Assembly (NCBI GenBank): GCA_036382395.1
Contig: DASVHW010000135.1
Span: forward strand, 1-36,087
Reading direction: 5' to 3'
Length of the DNA: 36,087 bases
DNA from: Candidatus Binatia bacterium
Lineage (GTDB): Bacteria; Desulfobacterota; Binatia; HRBIN30
A model generated the notes under the pieces. It searched no databases. It saw only the letters and a program-made list of their open reading frames with translations, and had not been told where the DNA came from. Of the stretch, positions 1 to 7,781 are shown in pieces. How positions within the stretch are numbered: the first letter of the stretch is position 1; every line of letters starts with the position of its first letter. The translations under genes were made by a program, and so were the position numbers.

Positions 1-741
1 GGCTGCGATGCGCCCCTGCATCACGGCTGGATGGGTGTCAGTGAACGCCGCCCGGCCATGCAGCCTGCCGAAATCGAAATCGGAACCGGTGTCGGGATAG
101 CTGGCATCGGCCGCCGCCTGACCGTGGTGGAGCGCCACAAAGGCCTGCGTCTTGCGCATCATGTGGCGGGGCGGTCGTACCCAACCATAATGGAAGATGC
201 GACCTCCAGAGCGGACCACGTGCAGCTTCTCGGCCCCGCGCCGAAAGCCTTGCGCGCCCTTCCACGACCGTATCCCGATGCCGGTGCGGACCACGCGGAT
301 TTCCTTCGCGTACCAGCCGTGCGAGGTCATGTAATGCTCGTAGTCGCCGAAGAAGTGCAGGTAGTCGAACAGCATGCCTTCGATGCGGCGATCAGCCAGG
401 CCGCTTCGCATCCGGTCGACGAGCGGTTGCAGGTCGTCTTCATGGACGACCTCGTCGGCCTGCACGTAGAAGGCCCAGTCGCCCGTGCACGCATCCAGCG
501 CGATGTTGGTCTGGTGCGCGTAGATGGCACCGGCGACGAAGAGACTCGTGTCCCAGACGGTTTCGATGATCTTGATCTTCGGGTCCTTGATGCTCCGCAG
601 CAGCGCGGTGGTGCCATCGGTGGAATCGCCCGCGACCACGATGAACTCGTCGCAAATGGGCAGGATCGAGGTGATCGACTCGACCATCGGATAGTAGAGG
701 TCGAGGGCATTGCGTACGAAGGTAAAGCCGCTGATCCGCAT
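1..741 (-). CDS. Family 2 glycosyltransferase (partial, C-terminus off the left edge)
   Basis: Reading the minus strand from the ATG at 741 gives an uninterrupted frame of 247 codons that leaves the window at base 1, so the C-terminus is missing. The start reads MRISGFTFVRNALDLYYPMV. It then shows GT-A fold landmarks: a hydrophobic strand followed by GDSTDGT near residues 38-44 (nucleotide-sugar binding) and FYVQADEVVHEDD near residues 91-103, an acidic metal-binding DXD-like position. This family transfers a sugar from a nucleotide-sugar donor, usually on the cytoplasmic face, to a lipid or polysaccharide acceptor. The donor and acceptor cannot be read from sequence. It diverges from the GT9 gene at 811 and probably belongs to the same envelope-polysaccharide locus. 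A TAGATT hexamer lies 9 nt upstream of the ATG on the minus strand. Confidence 0.85.
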   Translation of the reverse strand, partial: MRISGFTFVRNALDLYYPMVESITSILPICDEFIVVAGDSTDGTTALLRSIKDPKIKIIETVWDTSLFVAGAIYAHQTNIALDACTGDWAFYVQADEVVHEDDLQPLVDRMRSGLADRRIEGMLFDYLHFFGDYEHYMTSHGWYAKEIRVVRTGIGIRSWKGAQGFRRGAEKLHVVRSGGRIFHYGWVRPPRHMMRKTQAFVALHHGQAAADASYPDTGSDFDFGRLHGRAAFTDTHPAVMQGRIAA

Positions 742-810
742 TGCCGCCCGAATCTAAACGATCTGGGGAGGTGGATCAATCGTGCCGGGCGCGCTATCCA
801 CTGATTGCAG

Positions 811-1890
811 ATGACCACGCCGCCGCAGCACGTCCTCGTGGTCCGCACCGACCACCTCGGCGATATGTTGCTCACCTTGCCTGCGGTGCATGCACTCAAG
901 GTGGCGTACCCTGCGTGCCGCGTCACCGTACTTGCGTCCGCAGCAAACGCGGAGGCCGCACGGCATCATCCTGACGTCGACCAAGTGGAGATCGATCCGC
1001 TTGAAGCCAAGGGCTCCGGGTTGCGCGGCGTGCGCCGCCTCGCCCAACAGATCCGTCGCCTCGGATGTGACGCCGCAGTACTGGTGCACCCGACACCGCG
1101 ATTGGCGCTGGCCGTCTATCTTGCCGGCGTTTCTGTTCGTGTCGGCACGGCCTATCGCGCCTACTCGTTCCTGTTCAACCGACGCGTACGTGAGCATCGG
1201 AGACGACCGCCATGGAAACACGAAGCGATCTACAACCTCAACCTGTTTCGTTCCCTCGGAGTCACACAGGCGGGAGTATCCGGCATGGCGTGGCGAGTCG
1301 ACTCGGCGGATGCCGCGCACGTCGAACGCCTGTTGCAGCTTGCCGATGTCCACAACACGAGGTTGGTGGTGATCCATCCCGGGAACGCCGGTTCGGCCCT
1401 GAACTGGTCGCCGGCGCAGTACGGCGAGTTGGGGAAGCGTTTACAGGCATGTGACGTGCAGGTGGTGATTACCGGAGGTGCGCAGGAGGTGGGGCTGACG
1501 GCGCAAGTGGCACGCATCATTGGACCGGGTGCGGTCGACCTCGGCGGGAAACTGGCGCTTCCGCAACTGGCGGCGTTGCTCAGGCGTTGCGCGCTCTACG
1601 TTGGTAGCGCGACCGGCCCCACGCATCTGGCGGCCGCCGTCGGCGTCCCGGTGGTGGCGCTCTACTCACCCCTCCGCTCGAGCGTACCGGCGCGGTGGGC
1701 GCCGGTCGGCGCGCGCGTCGAGGTGTTGCAGCCTGCGGTCGACCTGGTGTGCCCGAAGTGTCTCGGCCCGCGCTGCCCCTACTACCACTGCATGCAGAGG
1801 CATCTCAGCGTCGACGATGTGGAGCGGGCTGCGCGGCGGGCGCTTGAGACAGGGGTTGGAGGCAGTCTGCAGGGCGGCGCCGGCCGTTGA
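811..1890 (+). CDS. Family 9 glycosyltransferase (LPS heptosyltransferase-like)
   Basis: A 359-residue protein of the GT9 / ADP-heptose:LPS heptosyltransferase family (WaaF/WaaC type), which adds heptose to the LPS inner core at the cytoplasmic side of the inner membrane. The N-terminal Rossmann strand and loop read VLVVRTDHLGDMLLTLPAV. The C-terminal half has the typical VVIHPGNAGSALNWSPAQYGEL region and the YVGSATGPTHLAAAVGVPVV donor-site motif. A CPKCLGPRCPYYHC stretch near the C-terminus is a cysteine cluster seen in many GT9 proteins. I chose the ATG at 811; an in-frame TTG at 805 is possible. Its stop is followed at once by the aminotransferase gene and then a heptose kinase, which supports a heptose or core-sugar role. 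The acceptor is unknown. Confidence 0.88.
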   Translation: MTTPPQHVLVVRTDHLGDMLLTLPAVHALKVAYPACRVTVLASAANAEAARHHPDVDQVEIDPLEAKGSGLRGVRRLAQQIRRLGCDAAVLVHPTPRLALAVYLAGVSVRVGTAYRAYSFLFNRRVREHRRRPPWKHEAIYNLNLFRSLGVTQAGVSGMAWRVDSADAAHVERLLQLADVHNTRLVVIHPGNAGSALNWSPAQYGELGKRLQACDVQVVITGGAQEVGLTAQVARIIGPGAVDLGGKLALPQLAALLRRCALYVGSATGPTHLAAAVGVPVVALYSPLRSSVPARWAPVGARVEVLQPAVDLVCPKCLGPRCPYYHCMQRHLSVDDVERAARRALETGVGGSLQGGAGR

Positions 1891-1910
1891 CGTTTCCGGA
1901 GCCCTCCGAT

Positions 1911-3041
1911 ATGCCCGCCCTGATGCGCGTCCCGGCTGCAAACCTGCGCGCGCAGCACGACGCTTTGCGCGCCGAGCTGCGCGCCGCCTTCGATCGGGTT
2001 GTCGACGCGTCGGCGTTCATCCACGGAGCCGAGGTGGAAGCGTTCGAGCACGAGTTCGCCGCCGTGTGCGAAGTCCCGCACGCCGTCGGCGTCTCGAATG
2101 GCACCGAAGCGCTGGCCCTGGCCCTGCGCGCCCTCGCCGTCGGCCAGGGCGATTTCGTCGCCTTGCCGGCATTCACGTTCGCGGCGACCGCGGAGGCCGT
2201 CTATCATGTCGGTGCCCGGCCCGTGCTGGTCGATATCGATCCGGCGACTTTCACGCTTGATACGGAGGCGTTACGTCGTACCCTGCAGGCGCGTTCGGTT
2301 CGCGCCATTATCCCCGTACACTTGTATGGGCAGCCAGCCGCCATGGATGAGATTACGGCACTAGCGCAGGAGTGCGGCGCTGCCGTGGTCGAGGACGCGG
2401 CGCAGGCGCATGGCGCGCGTTACCGCGGGCGACGGGTCGGGGGGCTGGGCCGGCTGGGGTGTTTCAGTTTCTATCCGAGCAAGAACCTCGGGGCACTCGG
2501 GGACGCTGGCGCCGTTACCACGCACGATGCGGAGCTGGCGGCACGGCTGAGGCTACTGCGCGATCACGGTCAGACGAAAAAATATGTGCACAGCATCGTG
2601 GGCTTCAATGCGCGCCTGGACGGCTTGCAGGCAGCCCTGTTGCGGGTGAAGCTGCCCCATCTCGATCAGTGGAACGCGCGGCGGCAAGCGTTGGCCGCCG
2701 CCTACCGCCGCGGCTTGGCCGGCCTGCCGGGGATCACCCTCCCGGAAACTGCGGCGGGCCGCGAGCACGTCTATCACCTGTTCGTCGTGCGCTGCGGCGA
2801 GCGCGACGCCCTGCACGAACACCTCGACCACTGCGGGATCGCTACCGCTGTGCATTACGCCGTTCCCCTTCATCTGCAGCCGGCCTTCGCCTCATTGGGA
2901 TATCGCGCCGGTGACTTTCCGGCGTCCGAAGCTGCGGCCCACGAGGTGCTGGCGCTGCCGCTGTACCCGGAGCTGACGGAAAAGGCGCTGACGTGGGTTT
3001 GTGACACGATACGGAGCTGGACTGAGGGACGACGATCGTGA
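1911..3041 (+). CDS. DegT/DnrJ/EryC1-family PLP-dependent sugar aminotransferase
   Basis: A 376-residue member of the DegT/DnrJ/EryC1/StrS family, fold type I PLP enzymes that aminate keto groups of nucleotide-activated deoxysugars. Visible landmarks are SNGTEALALAL (residues 62-72, PLP phosphate site), VVEDAAQAHGA with Asp162 contacting the PLP pyridine nitrogen, and SFYPSKNLGALGDAG with the Schiff-base lysine at 191. The late HYAVPLHLQPAF segment is also typical of the family. The ATG at 1911 has GGAG 9 nt upstream; a TTG at 1887 overlapping the previous stop is an alternative. It sits between the GT9 gene and the heptose kinase and overlaps the latter by 4 bases (GTGA), so it is probably cotranscribed. 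The sugar product, perhaps an amino sugar of O-antigen or core, cannot be told. Confidence 0.9.
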   Translation: MPALMRVPAANLRAQHDALRAELRAAFDRVVDASAFIHGAEVEAFEHEFAAVCEVPHAVGVSNGTEALALALRALAVGQGDFVALPAFTFAATAEAVYHVGARPVLVDIDPATFTLDTEALRRTLQARSVRAIIPVHLYGQPAAMDEITALAQECGAAVVEDAAQAHGARYRGRRVGGLGRLGCFSFYPSKNLGALGDAGAVTTHDAELAARLRLLRDHGQTKKYVHSIVGFNARLDGLQAALLRVKLPHLDQWNARRQALAAAYRRGLAGLPGITLPETAAGREHVYHLFVVRCGERDALHEHLDHCGIATAVHYAVPLHLQPAFASLGYRAGDFPASEAAAHEVLALPLYPELTEKALTWVCDTIRSWTEGRRS

Positions 3042-4069
3042 CCGGCACGCACGATCATGCGACGCCCGGCCGAACCCACCCGCAGCGGCGGCTCGGCACA
3101 CTCATTCGACGCTTCGCCAAAGTCCGCTTGCTCGTGGTGGGCGATCTCATGCTCGACCAGTTCATTTGGGGACGCGTCGACCGCATCTCACCGGAGGCGC
3201 CCGTGCCGGTGGTCCAGGTGACGCGCGAGACGTTTCATCTGGGCGGCGCGGCCAACGTCGTACACAACATCCAAGCGCTGGGCGGACAGGCGACGGCATG
3301 CGGCATCATCGGCCGCGACACCGCCGGCCGCCGGCTTGCGGGGGAACTCAAGCGCATCGGCGCGGGCACCGCCGGCGTGATTACCTCTCGGAGCGCGATC
3401 ACAGTGCGCAAGACGCGCATCATCGCCCACAACCAGCAGGTGGTTCGCTTCGACCGCGAGCAGCATGTCCACCCCGGCCACGCGGCCGCGGCACTTGCCC
3501 GGTTTCTGCAACGCCACGTGTGGGATTTCGATGCCGTGGTACTGTCCGACTACGGCAAGGGCGTAATCACCAGCGAGCTGCTGGCGACCCTGCGGGCGGC
3601 ACGGGAGCGGCGCACGTTCCGCTTGATTGTCGATCCCAAGAAGCCAAACTTCCCGCACTACGCCGGTCTCACCCTCGCGACCCCGAATCTCCTCGAGGCG
3701 TCGGAGGCCGCCGGCGTCGAGATCCGAGATGACGCCAGCCTCGCGGCCGCCGGTCAGCGGTTGCTGGAAAAGTGGCAGGCCGAGGCCATCCTCATCACCC
3801 GTGGCGAGCACGGCATGACGTTATTCACGCGGGACGCGGCGGCCCGGCACTTCCCGACGGCGGCCCGTCAGGTGTTCGACGTGACCGGCGCGGGTGACAC
3901 CGTGGTCGCGGCGTGCGCACTGGCGTTGGCGGCCGGCGCAGACCTGAATGAGGCGGCTCTGCTGGCGAACCATGCCGCCGGGGTCGTCATCGGAAAACTC
4001 GGCACGGCGACGCTGAGCGCGGCGGAACTCCGGCGCGCCCTGCTGGCGGATGGAGTGGGTGAATCATGA
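3038..4069 (+). CDS. hldA: D-glycero-beta-D-manno-heptose-7-phosphate kinase (stand-alone HldE N-domain / HldA type)
   Basis: A 343-residue PfkB/ribokinase-fold kinase matching the N-terminal domain of HldE (RfaE). It phosphorylates D-glycero-D-manno-heptose 7-phosphate at C1 on the way to ADP-heptose for LPS core. Family marks are LVVGDLMLDQFIWGRVDRIS (residues 32-51), SPEAPVPVV (51-59), the GGAANV substrate motif (69-74), the KKPNF segment after IVDP near 200, and the VTGAGDT anion-hole motif (282-288) with catalytic Asp287. E. coli HldE is about 477 residues because it also carries an adenylyltransferase domain. That domain is absent here, so HldC must be encoded elsewhere. The GTG start overlaps the aminotransferase stop (GTGA) and the stop overlaps yicC (ATGA), giving a tightly coupled operon. 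Confidence 0.9.
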   Translation: MTGTHDHATPGRTHPQRRLGTLIRRFAKVRLLVVGDLMLDQFIWGRVDRISPEAPVPVVQVTRETFHLGGAANVVHNIQALGGQATACGIIGRDTAGRRLAGELKRIGAGTAGVITSRSAITVRKTRIIAHNQQVVRFDREQHVHPGHAAAALARFLQRHVWDFDAVVLSDYGKGVITSELLATLRAARERRTFRLIVDPKKPNFPHYAGLTLATPNLLEASEAAGVEIRDDASLAAAGQRLLEKWQAEAILITRGEHGMTLFTRDAAARHFPTAARQVFDVTGAGDTVVAACALALAAGADLNEAALLANHAAGVVIGKLGTATLSAAELRRALLADGVGES

Positions 4070-4941
4070 AAAGCATGACCGGATTCGGCCAGGGGGCATG
4101 GCAGGGCGACGGCTGCAAGATCAGCGTCGAGATTCGCAGCGTCAATCAGCGCTTTCTCGAAACGCGCTTCAACATGCCGCGCGAGTACATGCCATCAGAG
4201 GCGGAGCTGCGGCAGCTGGTGCAAGCGGCGGTAGCGCGCGGCAAAGTCGACGTGAACATCAGCCGTTCGGGAACCGCGGCCGGCGACTTTGCGGTCGAGG
4301 TCAACACGCCCCTGGCACGTGCGTACGTCGATGCCTGGCGGCAGATGCAGGTGGCGCTCGGCCTCGGCGGCGAGGTCGATCTGCAGTTTCTTCTGGCGCG
4401 TCCCGATCTCGTGCGCATCGTCGAACGGCGCGGCGAGTCCACCAACGAGTTGCCGCGCCTCCGTCAGGCCGTGCAGCAGGCCCTGCACGCCTTCGACCAT
4501 GAGCGCGAGCGCGAAGGACGGGCGCTGGCGCGCGACATGCGACAGCGGGTACAGCGATTGCGCAAGCTGGCTCGCCGGATGCGCGCCCGGATTTCGGCCG
4601 CGGCTCCGGAGGCCGCCAAGCGCCTGCGGCAGCGGGTGCAGGCGCTGCTGGAGGGCGCGACGGTCGACGCAGAACGCCTGGCGCAGGAGCTCGCCTTCGT
4701 GCTCAGCCGGGGCGACATTACCGAAGAGCTGGTGCGCTTGGAGACCCACCTCAGCGCCTTACAGACACTGTGCAGCAGCGACGAGCCGGTCGGGAAGCGC
4801 ATGGATTTCTTGCTGCAGGAGATCCACCGCGAGGTGAATACCATCGCCTCGAAGAGCAACGACCTCGGGCTCACCGATCTCAGCCTCGAAGCCCGCGGCG
4901 AAATCGAGAAGCTGCGCGAGCAGGTACAGAATGTGGAGTGA
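4066..4941 (+). CDS. yicC: YicC-family endoribonuclease
   Basis: A 291-residue YicC protein. It begins MKSMTGFGQG, the hallmark N-terminus of the YicC_N domain, with a conserved SVEIRSVNQRFLE segment. It ends in the DUF1732 signature (about residues 255-291), where HREVNTIASKSND and the final EIEKLREQVQNVE are almost invariant. E. coli YicC is about 287 residues and has been reported to act as an endoribonuclease affecting small-RNA turnover; that role is from family knowledge. The ATG overlaps the stop of the heptose kinase by 4 bases. In many relatives yicC directly precedes gmk, rpoZ and spoT. Here a different kinase follows after a repeat-bearing gap. Confidence 0.93.
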   Translation: MKSMTGFGQGAWQGDGCKISVEIRSVNQRFLETRFNMPREYMPSEAELRQLVQAAVARGKVDVNISRSGTAAGDFAVEVNTPLARAYVDAWRQMQVALGLGGEVDLQFLLARPDLVRIVERRGESTNELPRLRQAVQQALHAFDHEREREGRALARDMRQRVQRLRKLARRMRARISAAAPEAAKRLRQRVQALLEGATVDAERLAQELAFVLSRGDITEELVRLETHLSALQTLCSSDEPVGKRMDFLLQEIHREVNTIASKSNDLGLTDLSLEARGEIEKLREQVQNVE

Positions 4942-4950
4942 AGCTGGCGG

Positions 4951-5030
4951 AGGACGGCTTATGGCTTATGGCATATCGCTTATGGTCCAAATCTCTTCCG
5001 AACCATAGGCCATCAGCCATAAGCCGTCCT
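4951..5030. repeat. Imperfect inverted repeat between yicC and the CMP kinase gene
   Basis: The left arm at 4951-4985 and right arm at 5002-5030 are near-reverse complements. The outer 16 bp (AGGACGGCTTATGGCT and its complement) match exactly and the inner part is imperfect. The arms are built from short GGCTTATGGC / GCCATAAGCC words. It could fold as a hairpin between the two genes and act as a terminator-like or mRNA-stabilising element. Similar low-complexity words appear in other gaps of this window (7783-7805, 8089-8109, 14321-14346), suggesting a dispersed REP-like family. Confidence 0.6.
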
Positions 5031-5064
5031 GCGCCACGCGCGTGATTTGTCAGCCCGATCTCGC

Positions 5065-5070
5065 TAGAAT
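5065..5070 (+). promoter_or_regulatory. Putative -10 hexamer of a leaderless CMP kinase transcript
   Basis: TAGAAT lies exactly 6 nt before the GTG start at 5077, with no Shine-Dalgarno between them. A start site about 7 nt after the -10 would coincide with the start codon. No good -35 at 16-18 nt spacing is visible. The uvrC gene in this window has the same geometry. Confidence 0.4.
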
Positions 5071-5076
5071 CCTATC

Positions 5077-5637
5077 GTGTTGATCACCATTTCCGGCCTT
5101 CCAGGTAGCGGTAAGACCACAGTGGCTCGGCTGCTGAGCCAACACCTCCGTGTGCCGCACGTCTATGCCGGCGACCTGTATCGTCGCGAAGCTGAGGACC
5201 GCGCGCTGTCCCTCGAGGAGTTCAACCGGCTGGCCGAACAGGATCACTCCATCGATCGGGTGCTCGACGCCAAGATGGCCGAGTATGCACGCCGGGGCGA
5301 GGTGATTCTCGAGGGTCGTTTGGCAGGATTCATTTCCCTGCAAGAAGGGATCGATGCGCTCAAAGTGTGGCTGACCGCCAGTGACGAAGTGCGGGCCCGC
5401 CGCGTGGCCCAGCGCGAAGCGCGGGACTGGCACGAGGTGGTGCGATTGAACGGGGCGCGTCAGAACTCCGACGCCAAGCGCTACAAGGAAATCTACGGTT
5501 TTGATTTGAACGATACCTCGATTTACGACGTGGTGTTGAACAGCGACGATCAAAACCCGGAGCAGCTGGCCGATAGGATTCTGGCGTGCGTGGCCGAACG
5601 CTTTGGCCGCGGCAAGGTGCCGAGGGTGAGCCGATGA
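5077..5637 (+). CDS. cmk: Archaeal-type cytidylate kinase
   Basis: A 186-residue P-loop kinase. It starts MLITISGLPGSGKTTVARLL, with the Walker A loop at residues 7-15. The middle has GDLYRREAEDRALSLEEFNRLAEQD and VILEGRLAGF, and the C-terminal part has SDAKRYKEIYGFDLNDTSIYD. These are the diagnostic segments of the short archaeal-type CMP kinase family (about 180 residues), not of the longer bacterial Cmk or of guanylate kinase. The reaction would be CMP or dCMP plus ATP to the diphosphate, in the cytoplasm. The start is GTG with no ribosome-binding site, consistent with a leaderless mRNA. It overlaps spoT by 4 bases (ATGA), so the two are coupled. Many relatives have gmk and rpoZ at this point. 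Substrate preference is untested. Confidence 0.85.
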   Translation: MLITISGLPGSGKTTVARLLSQHLRVPHVYAGDLYRREAEDRALSLEEFNRLAEQDHSIDRVLDAKMAEYARRGEVILEGRLAGFISLQEGIDALKVWLTASDEVRARRVAQREARDWHEVVRLNGARQNSDAKRYKEIYGFDLNDTSIYDVVLNSDDQNPEQLADRILACVAERFGRGKVPRVSR

Positions 5638-7781
5638 ACTTGAACGGCTTGATCGAACGCGTGCGGGGCTACGACAGCAGCGCCGACATCGATCTCATCC
5701 GCCGTGCCTACGACTTCTCGGCCGCCGTGCACAAGGGCCAGAAGCGTTTGTCGGGTGAGCCCTACCTGACCCACCCGGTCGAGGTCGCCGGCGTCATCAC
5801 CGATCTCAAGCTCGACGTGGCCAGCATCGTCACCGGGCTGCTGCACGACACCGTGGAAGATACGCTGGCGACGTTGCCCGAGATCGAGGAGAAGTTCGGT
5901 GCGGACATCGCGGCGCTCGTGGATGGGGTCACCAAGATCAGCCAGATCAGCTTCAGCAGCCGTGAGGAAAAGCAGGCGGAGAATTTCCGCAAGATGATCC
6001 TGGCGATGGCGCGCGACATTCGGGTCATCCTGATCAAGCTGGCGGACCGCACCCACAACATGCGCACCCTCAACCACCTGCCGCCCGAACGCCAGCTGGA
6101 GATCGCCCAGGAGACCCTCGATATCTACGCGCCGCTGGCGCACCGCCTCGGCATTTACTGGATGAAGAGCGAGTTGGAAGACAACTCGCTGCGCTACCTG
6201 CGTCCCGAGGTGTACTACCAGCTCAAGCGCAATGTGGCCAAGAAGAAGGCGGAGCGCGAGCATTACATCCAGGAGGTCATCTCCATCCTCTCGAAACGCC
6301 TGGAGGCAAACGGCATCGAGGCGGAGGTTACCGGCCGCCCCAAGCACTTCTACTCCATCTACCAGAAGATGCAGGCGCAGAACCTGCTGTACGACCAGAT
6401 CTACGACCTGGTGGCCTTCCGCATTGTCGTCGACACGGTGCAGGAGTGCTACGCGGCCTTGGGGGTGGTGCACGCCGAGTGGAAGCCGATTACGTCGCGC
6501 TTCAAGGACTACATCGCGCTGCCCAAGTTCAACATGTACCAGTCCCTGCACACCACCGTCATCGGTCCCTACGGCGAACGCATGGAAGTGCAGATCCGCA
6601 CGCACACCATGCACCGCGTCGCCGAAATGGGCATCGCGGCGCACTGGCGCTACAAGGGCGGCAGGCAAGTGGCCGAAGAAGATGCGCAGCGGTTCACCTG
6701 GCTGCGGGAGCTGCTCGAGTGGCAACAGAATGTCCAGGACCCGCAGGAGTTCATGCGCTCGGTCAAGGAGGACCTGTTCAGCGACGAGGTCTTCGTCTTC
6801 ACACCCAAGGGCGACCTGCTCAGTTTCCCGGAAGGCTCCACGGTCATCGACTTCGCCTATCGGATTCACTCGGAAGTGGGTCAGCACTGCGCCGGGGCGC
6901 GCGTCAACGGCCGACTGGTCCCGTTCCGCTACGCCTTGCGCAGCGGGGATACGGTGGAGATCATCACCACGACCAGCCAGACGCCGAGCAAGGACTGGCT
7001 CAATTTCGCCAAGACCAGCCGCGCCAAGGCCAAGATTCGCAACTGGATCAAGCACCAGCAACGCACGCGCAGCGTGGCGGTCGGGCGCGAGATTCTCGAG
7101 CGCGACCTGAGCCGCTACCGCCTCGATCTCGGCAAGTTGCGGAAGGACGGCCGGCTGGCCCGGCTGATCAGCGACATGTCGGAGCGCGATGAAGAGACGC
7201 TGCTCGCCAGCCTCGGGTACGGCAAAATCACCTCGCATCAGGTGCTGGCCAAGCTGCTGCCGCCGGAATCCCTGCAGCAGCGGCCGGCGCCGGAAGAAAG
7301 CACCCTCAAGCGCCTGTTTCGCAAGATGGCGGGCCAGAATAAGGCCGGGGTGCGGGTCAGCGGTGTGGAGGACATGTTGGTGCGCTTCGGCAAATGCTGC
7401 GATCCGTTGCCGGGCGAACGCATCCTCGGCTTCATCACGCGCGGACGCGGCGTCACCGTGCATTCGGTCGACTGCCCACGCGTGCTGGAAAGCGATCCCC
7501 AGCGGCGCATCGAAGTCGTGTGGGAAGACGGCGCAGCCGGGCCGCGGCCGGTGACGGTCGAGGTGATGTGCATCGACGAGCCGGGCCTGCTGGCCGCCAT
7601 GAGCAAGGCCATCAGCGCCGCCGGGGTGAACATCAGCCGCGCCCACGTGCGCAGCGTGGCCGACAAGAAGGCGGTCAATACTTTCGAGGTGGTGGTGAGC
7701 AGCGCGGATCAGCTGAACCGCGTCATCCGCTCCATCGGCAAGGTGCGCGGCGTCATGAAGGTGGCACGGGCAAGGGGATAG
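5634..7781 (+). CDS. spoT: Bifunctional (p)ppGpp synthetase/hydrolase (RelA/SpoT family)
   Basis: A 715-residue long RSH protein controlling the stringent response. The HD hydrolase domain (about 25-150) keeps the metal-binding HDTVEDT motif at 71-77 and the later HNMRTL at 141-146, so ppGpp hydrolysis should be active. The synthetase domain (about 235-345) contains YDLVAFRIVV, RFKDYIALPKFNMYQSLHTTV-like residues at 289-309 and EMGIAAHWRYK, so synthesis should be active too. A TGS domain (about 385-445) and a Cys-containing region (GKCCDPLPGERILGF) precede the C-terminal ACT domain (about 640-715). The ATG at 5634 overlaps the upstream stop by 4 bases and is preferred over an upstream in-frame start at 5586, which would extend into the kinase gene. 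Confidence 0.95.
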   Translation: MNLNGLIERVRGYDSSADIDLIRRAYDFSAAVHKGQKRLSGEPYLTHPVEVAGVITDLKLDVASIVTGLLHDTVEDTLATLPEIEEKFGADIAALVDGVTKISQISFSSREEKQAENFRKMILAMARDIRVILIKLADRTHNMRTLNHLPPERQLEIAQETLDIYAPLAHRLGIYWMKSELEDNSLRYLRPEVYYQLKRNVAKKKAEREHYIQEVISILSKRLEANGIEAEVTGRPKHFYSIYQKMQAQNLLYDQIYDLVAFRIVVDTVQECYAALGVVHAEWKPITSRFKDYIALPKFNMYQSLHTTVIGPYGERMEVQIRTHTMHRVAEMGIAAHWRYKGGRQVAEEDAQRFTWLRELLEWQQNVQDPQEFMRSVKEDLFSDEVFVFTPKGDLLSFPEGSTVIDFAYRIHSEVGQHCAGARVNGRLVPFRYALRSGDTVEIITTTSQTPSKDWLNFAKTSRAKAKIRNWIKHQQRTRSVAVGREILERDLSRYRLDLGKLRKDGRLARLISDMSERDEETLLASLGYGKITSHQVLAKLLPPESLQQRPAPEESTLKRLFRKMAGQNKAGVRVSGVEDMLVRFGKCCDPLPGERILGFITRGRGVTVHSVDCPRVLESDPQRRIEVVWEDGAAGPRPVTVEVMCIDEPGLLAAMSKAISAAGVNISRAHVRSVADKKAVNTFEVVVSSADQLNRVIRSIGKVRGVMKVARARG

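Noticed and set aside
31-804. Plus-strand frame over the first 800 bases
   Set aside because: The minus strand encodes a GT2 glycosyltransferase with clear motifs through the same bases; the plus frame has no recognisable features.
5550-7646. A very long open frame on the minus strand opposite spoT (about 698 codons)
   Set aside because: High GC leaves few stops on the opposite strand. The plus strand encodes an intact RelA/SpoT protein with all motifs, while the antisense translation is rich in His, Arg, Gln and Asp and matches no family.
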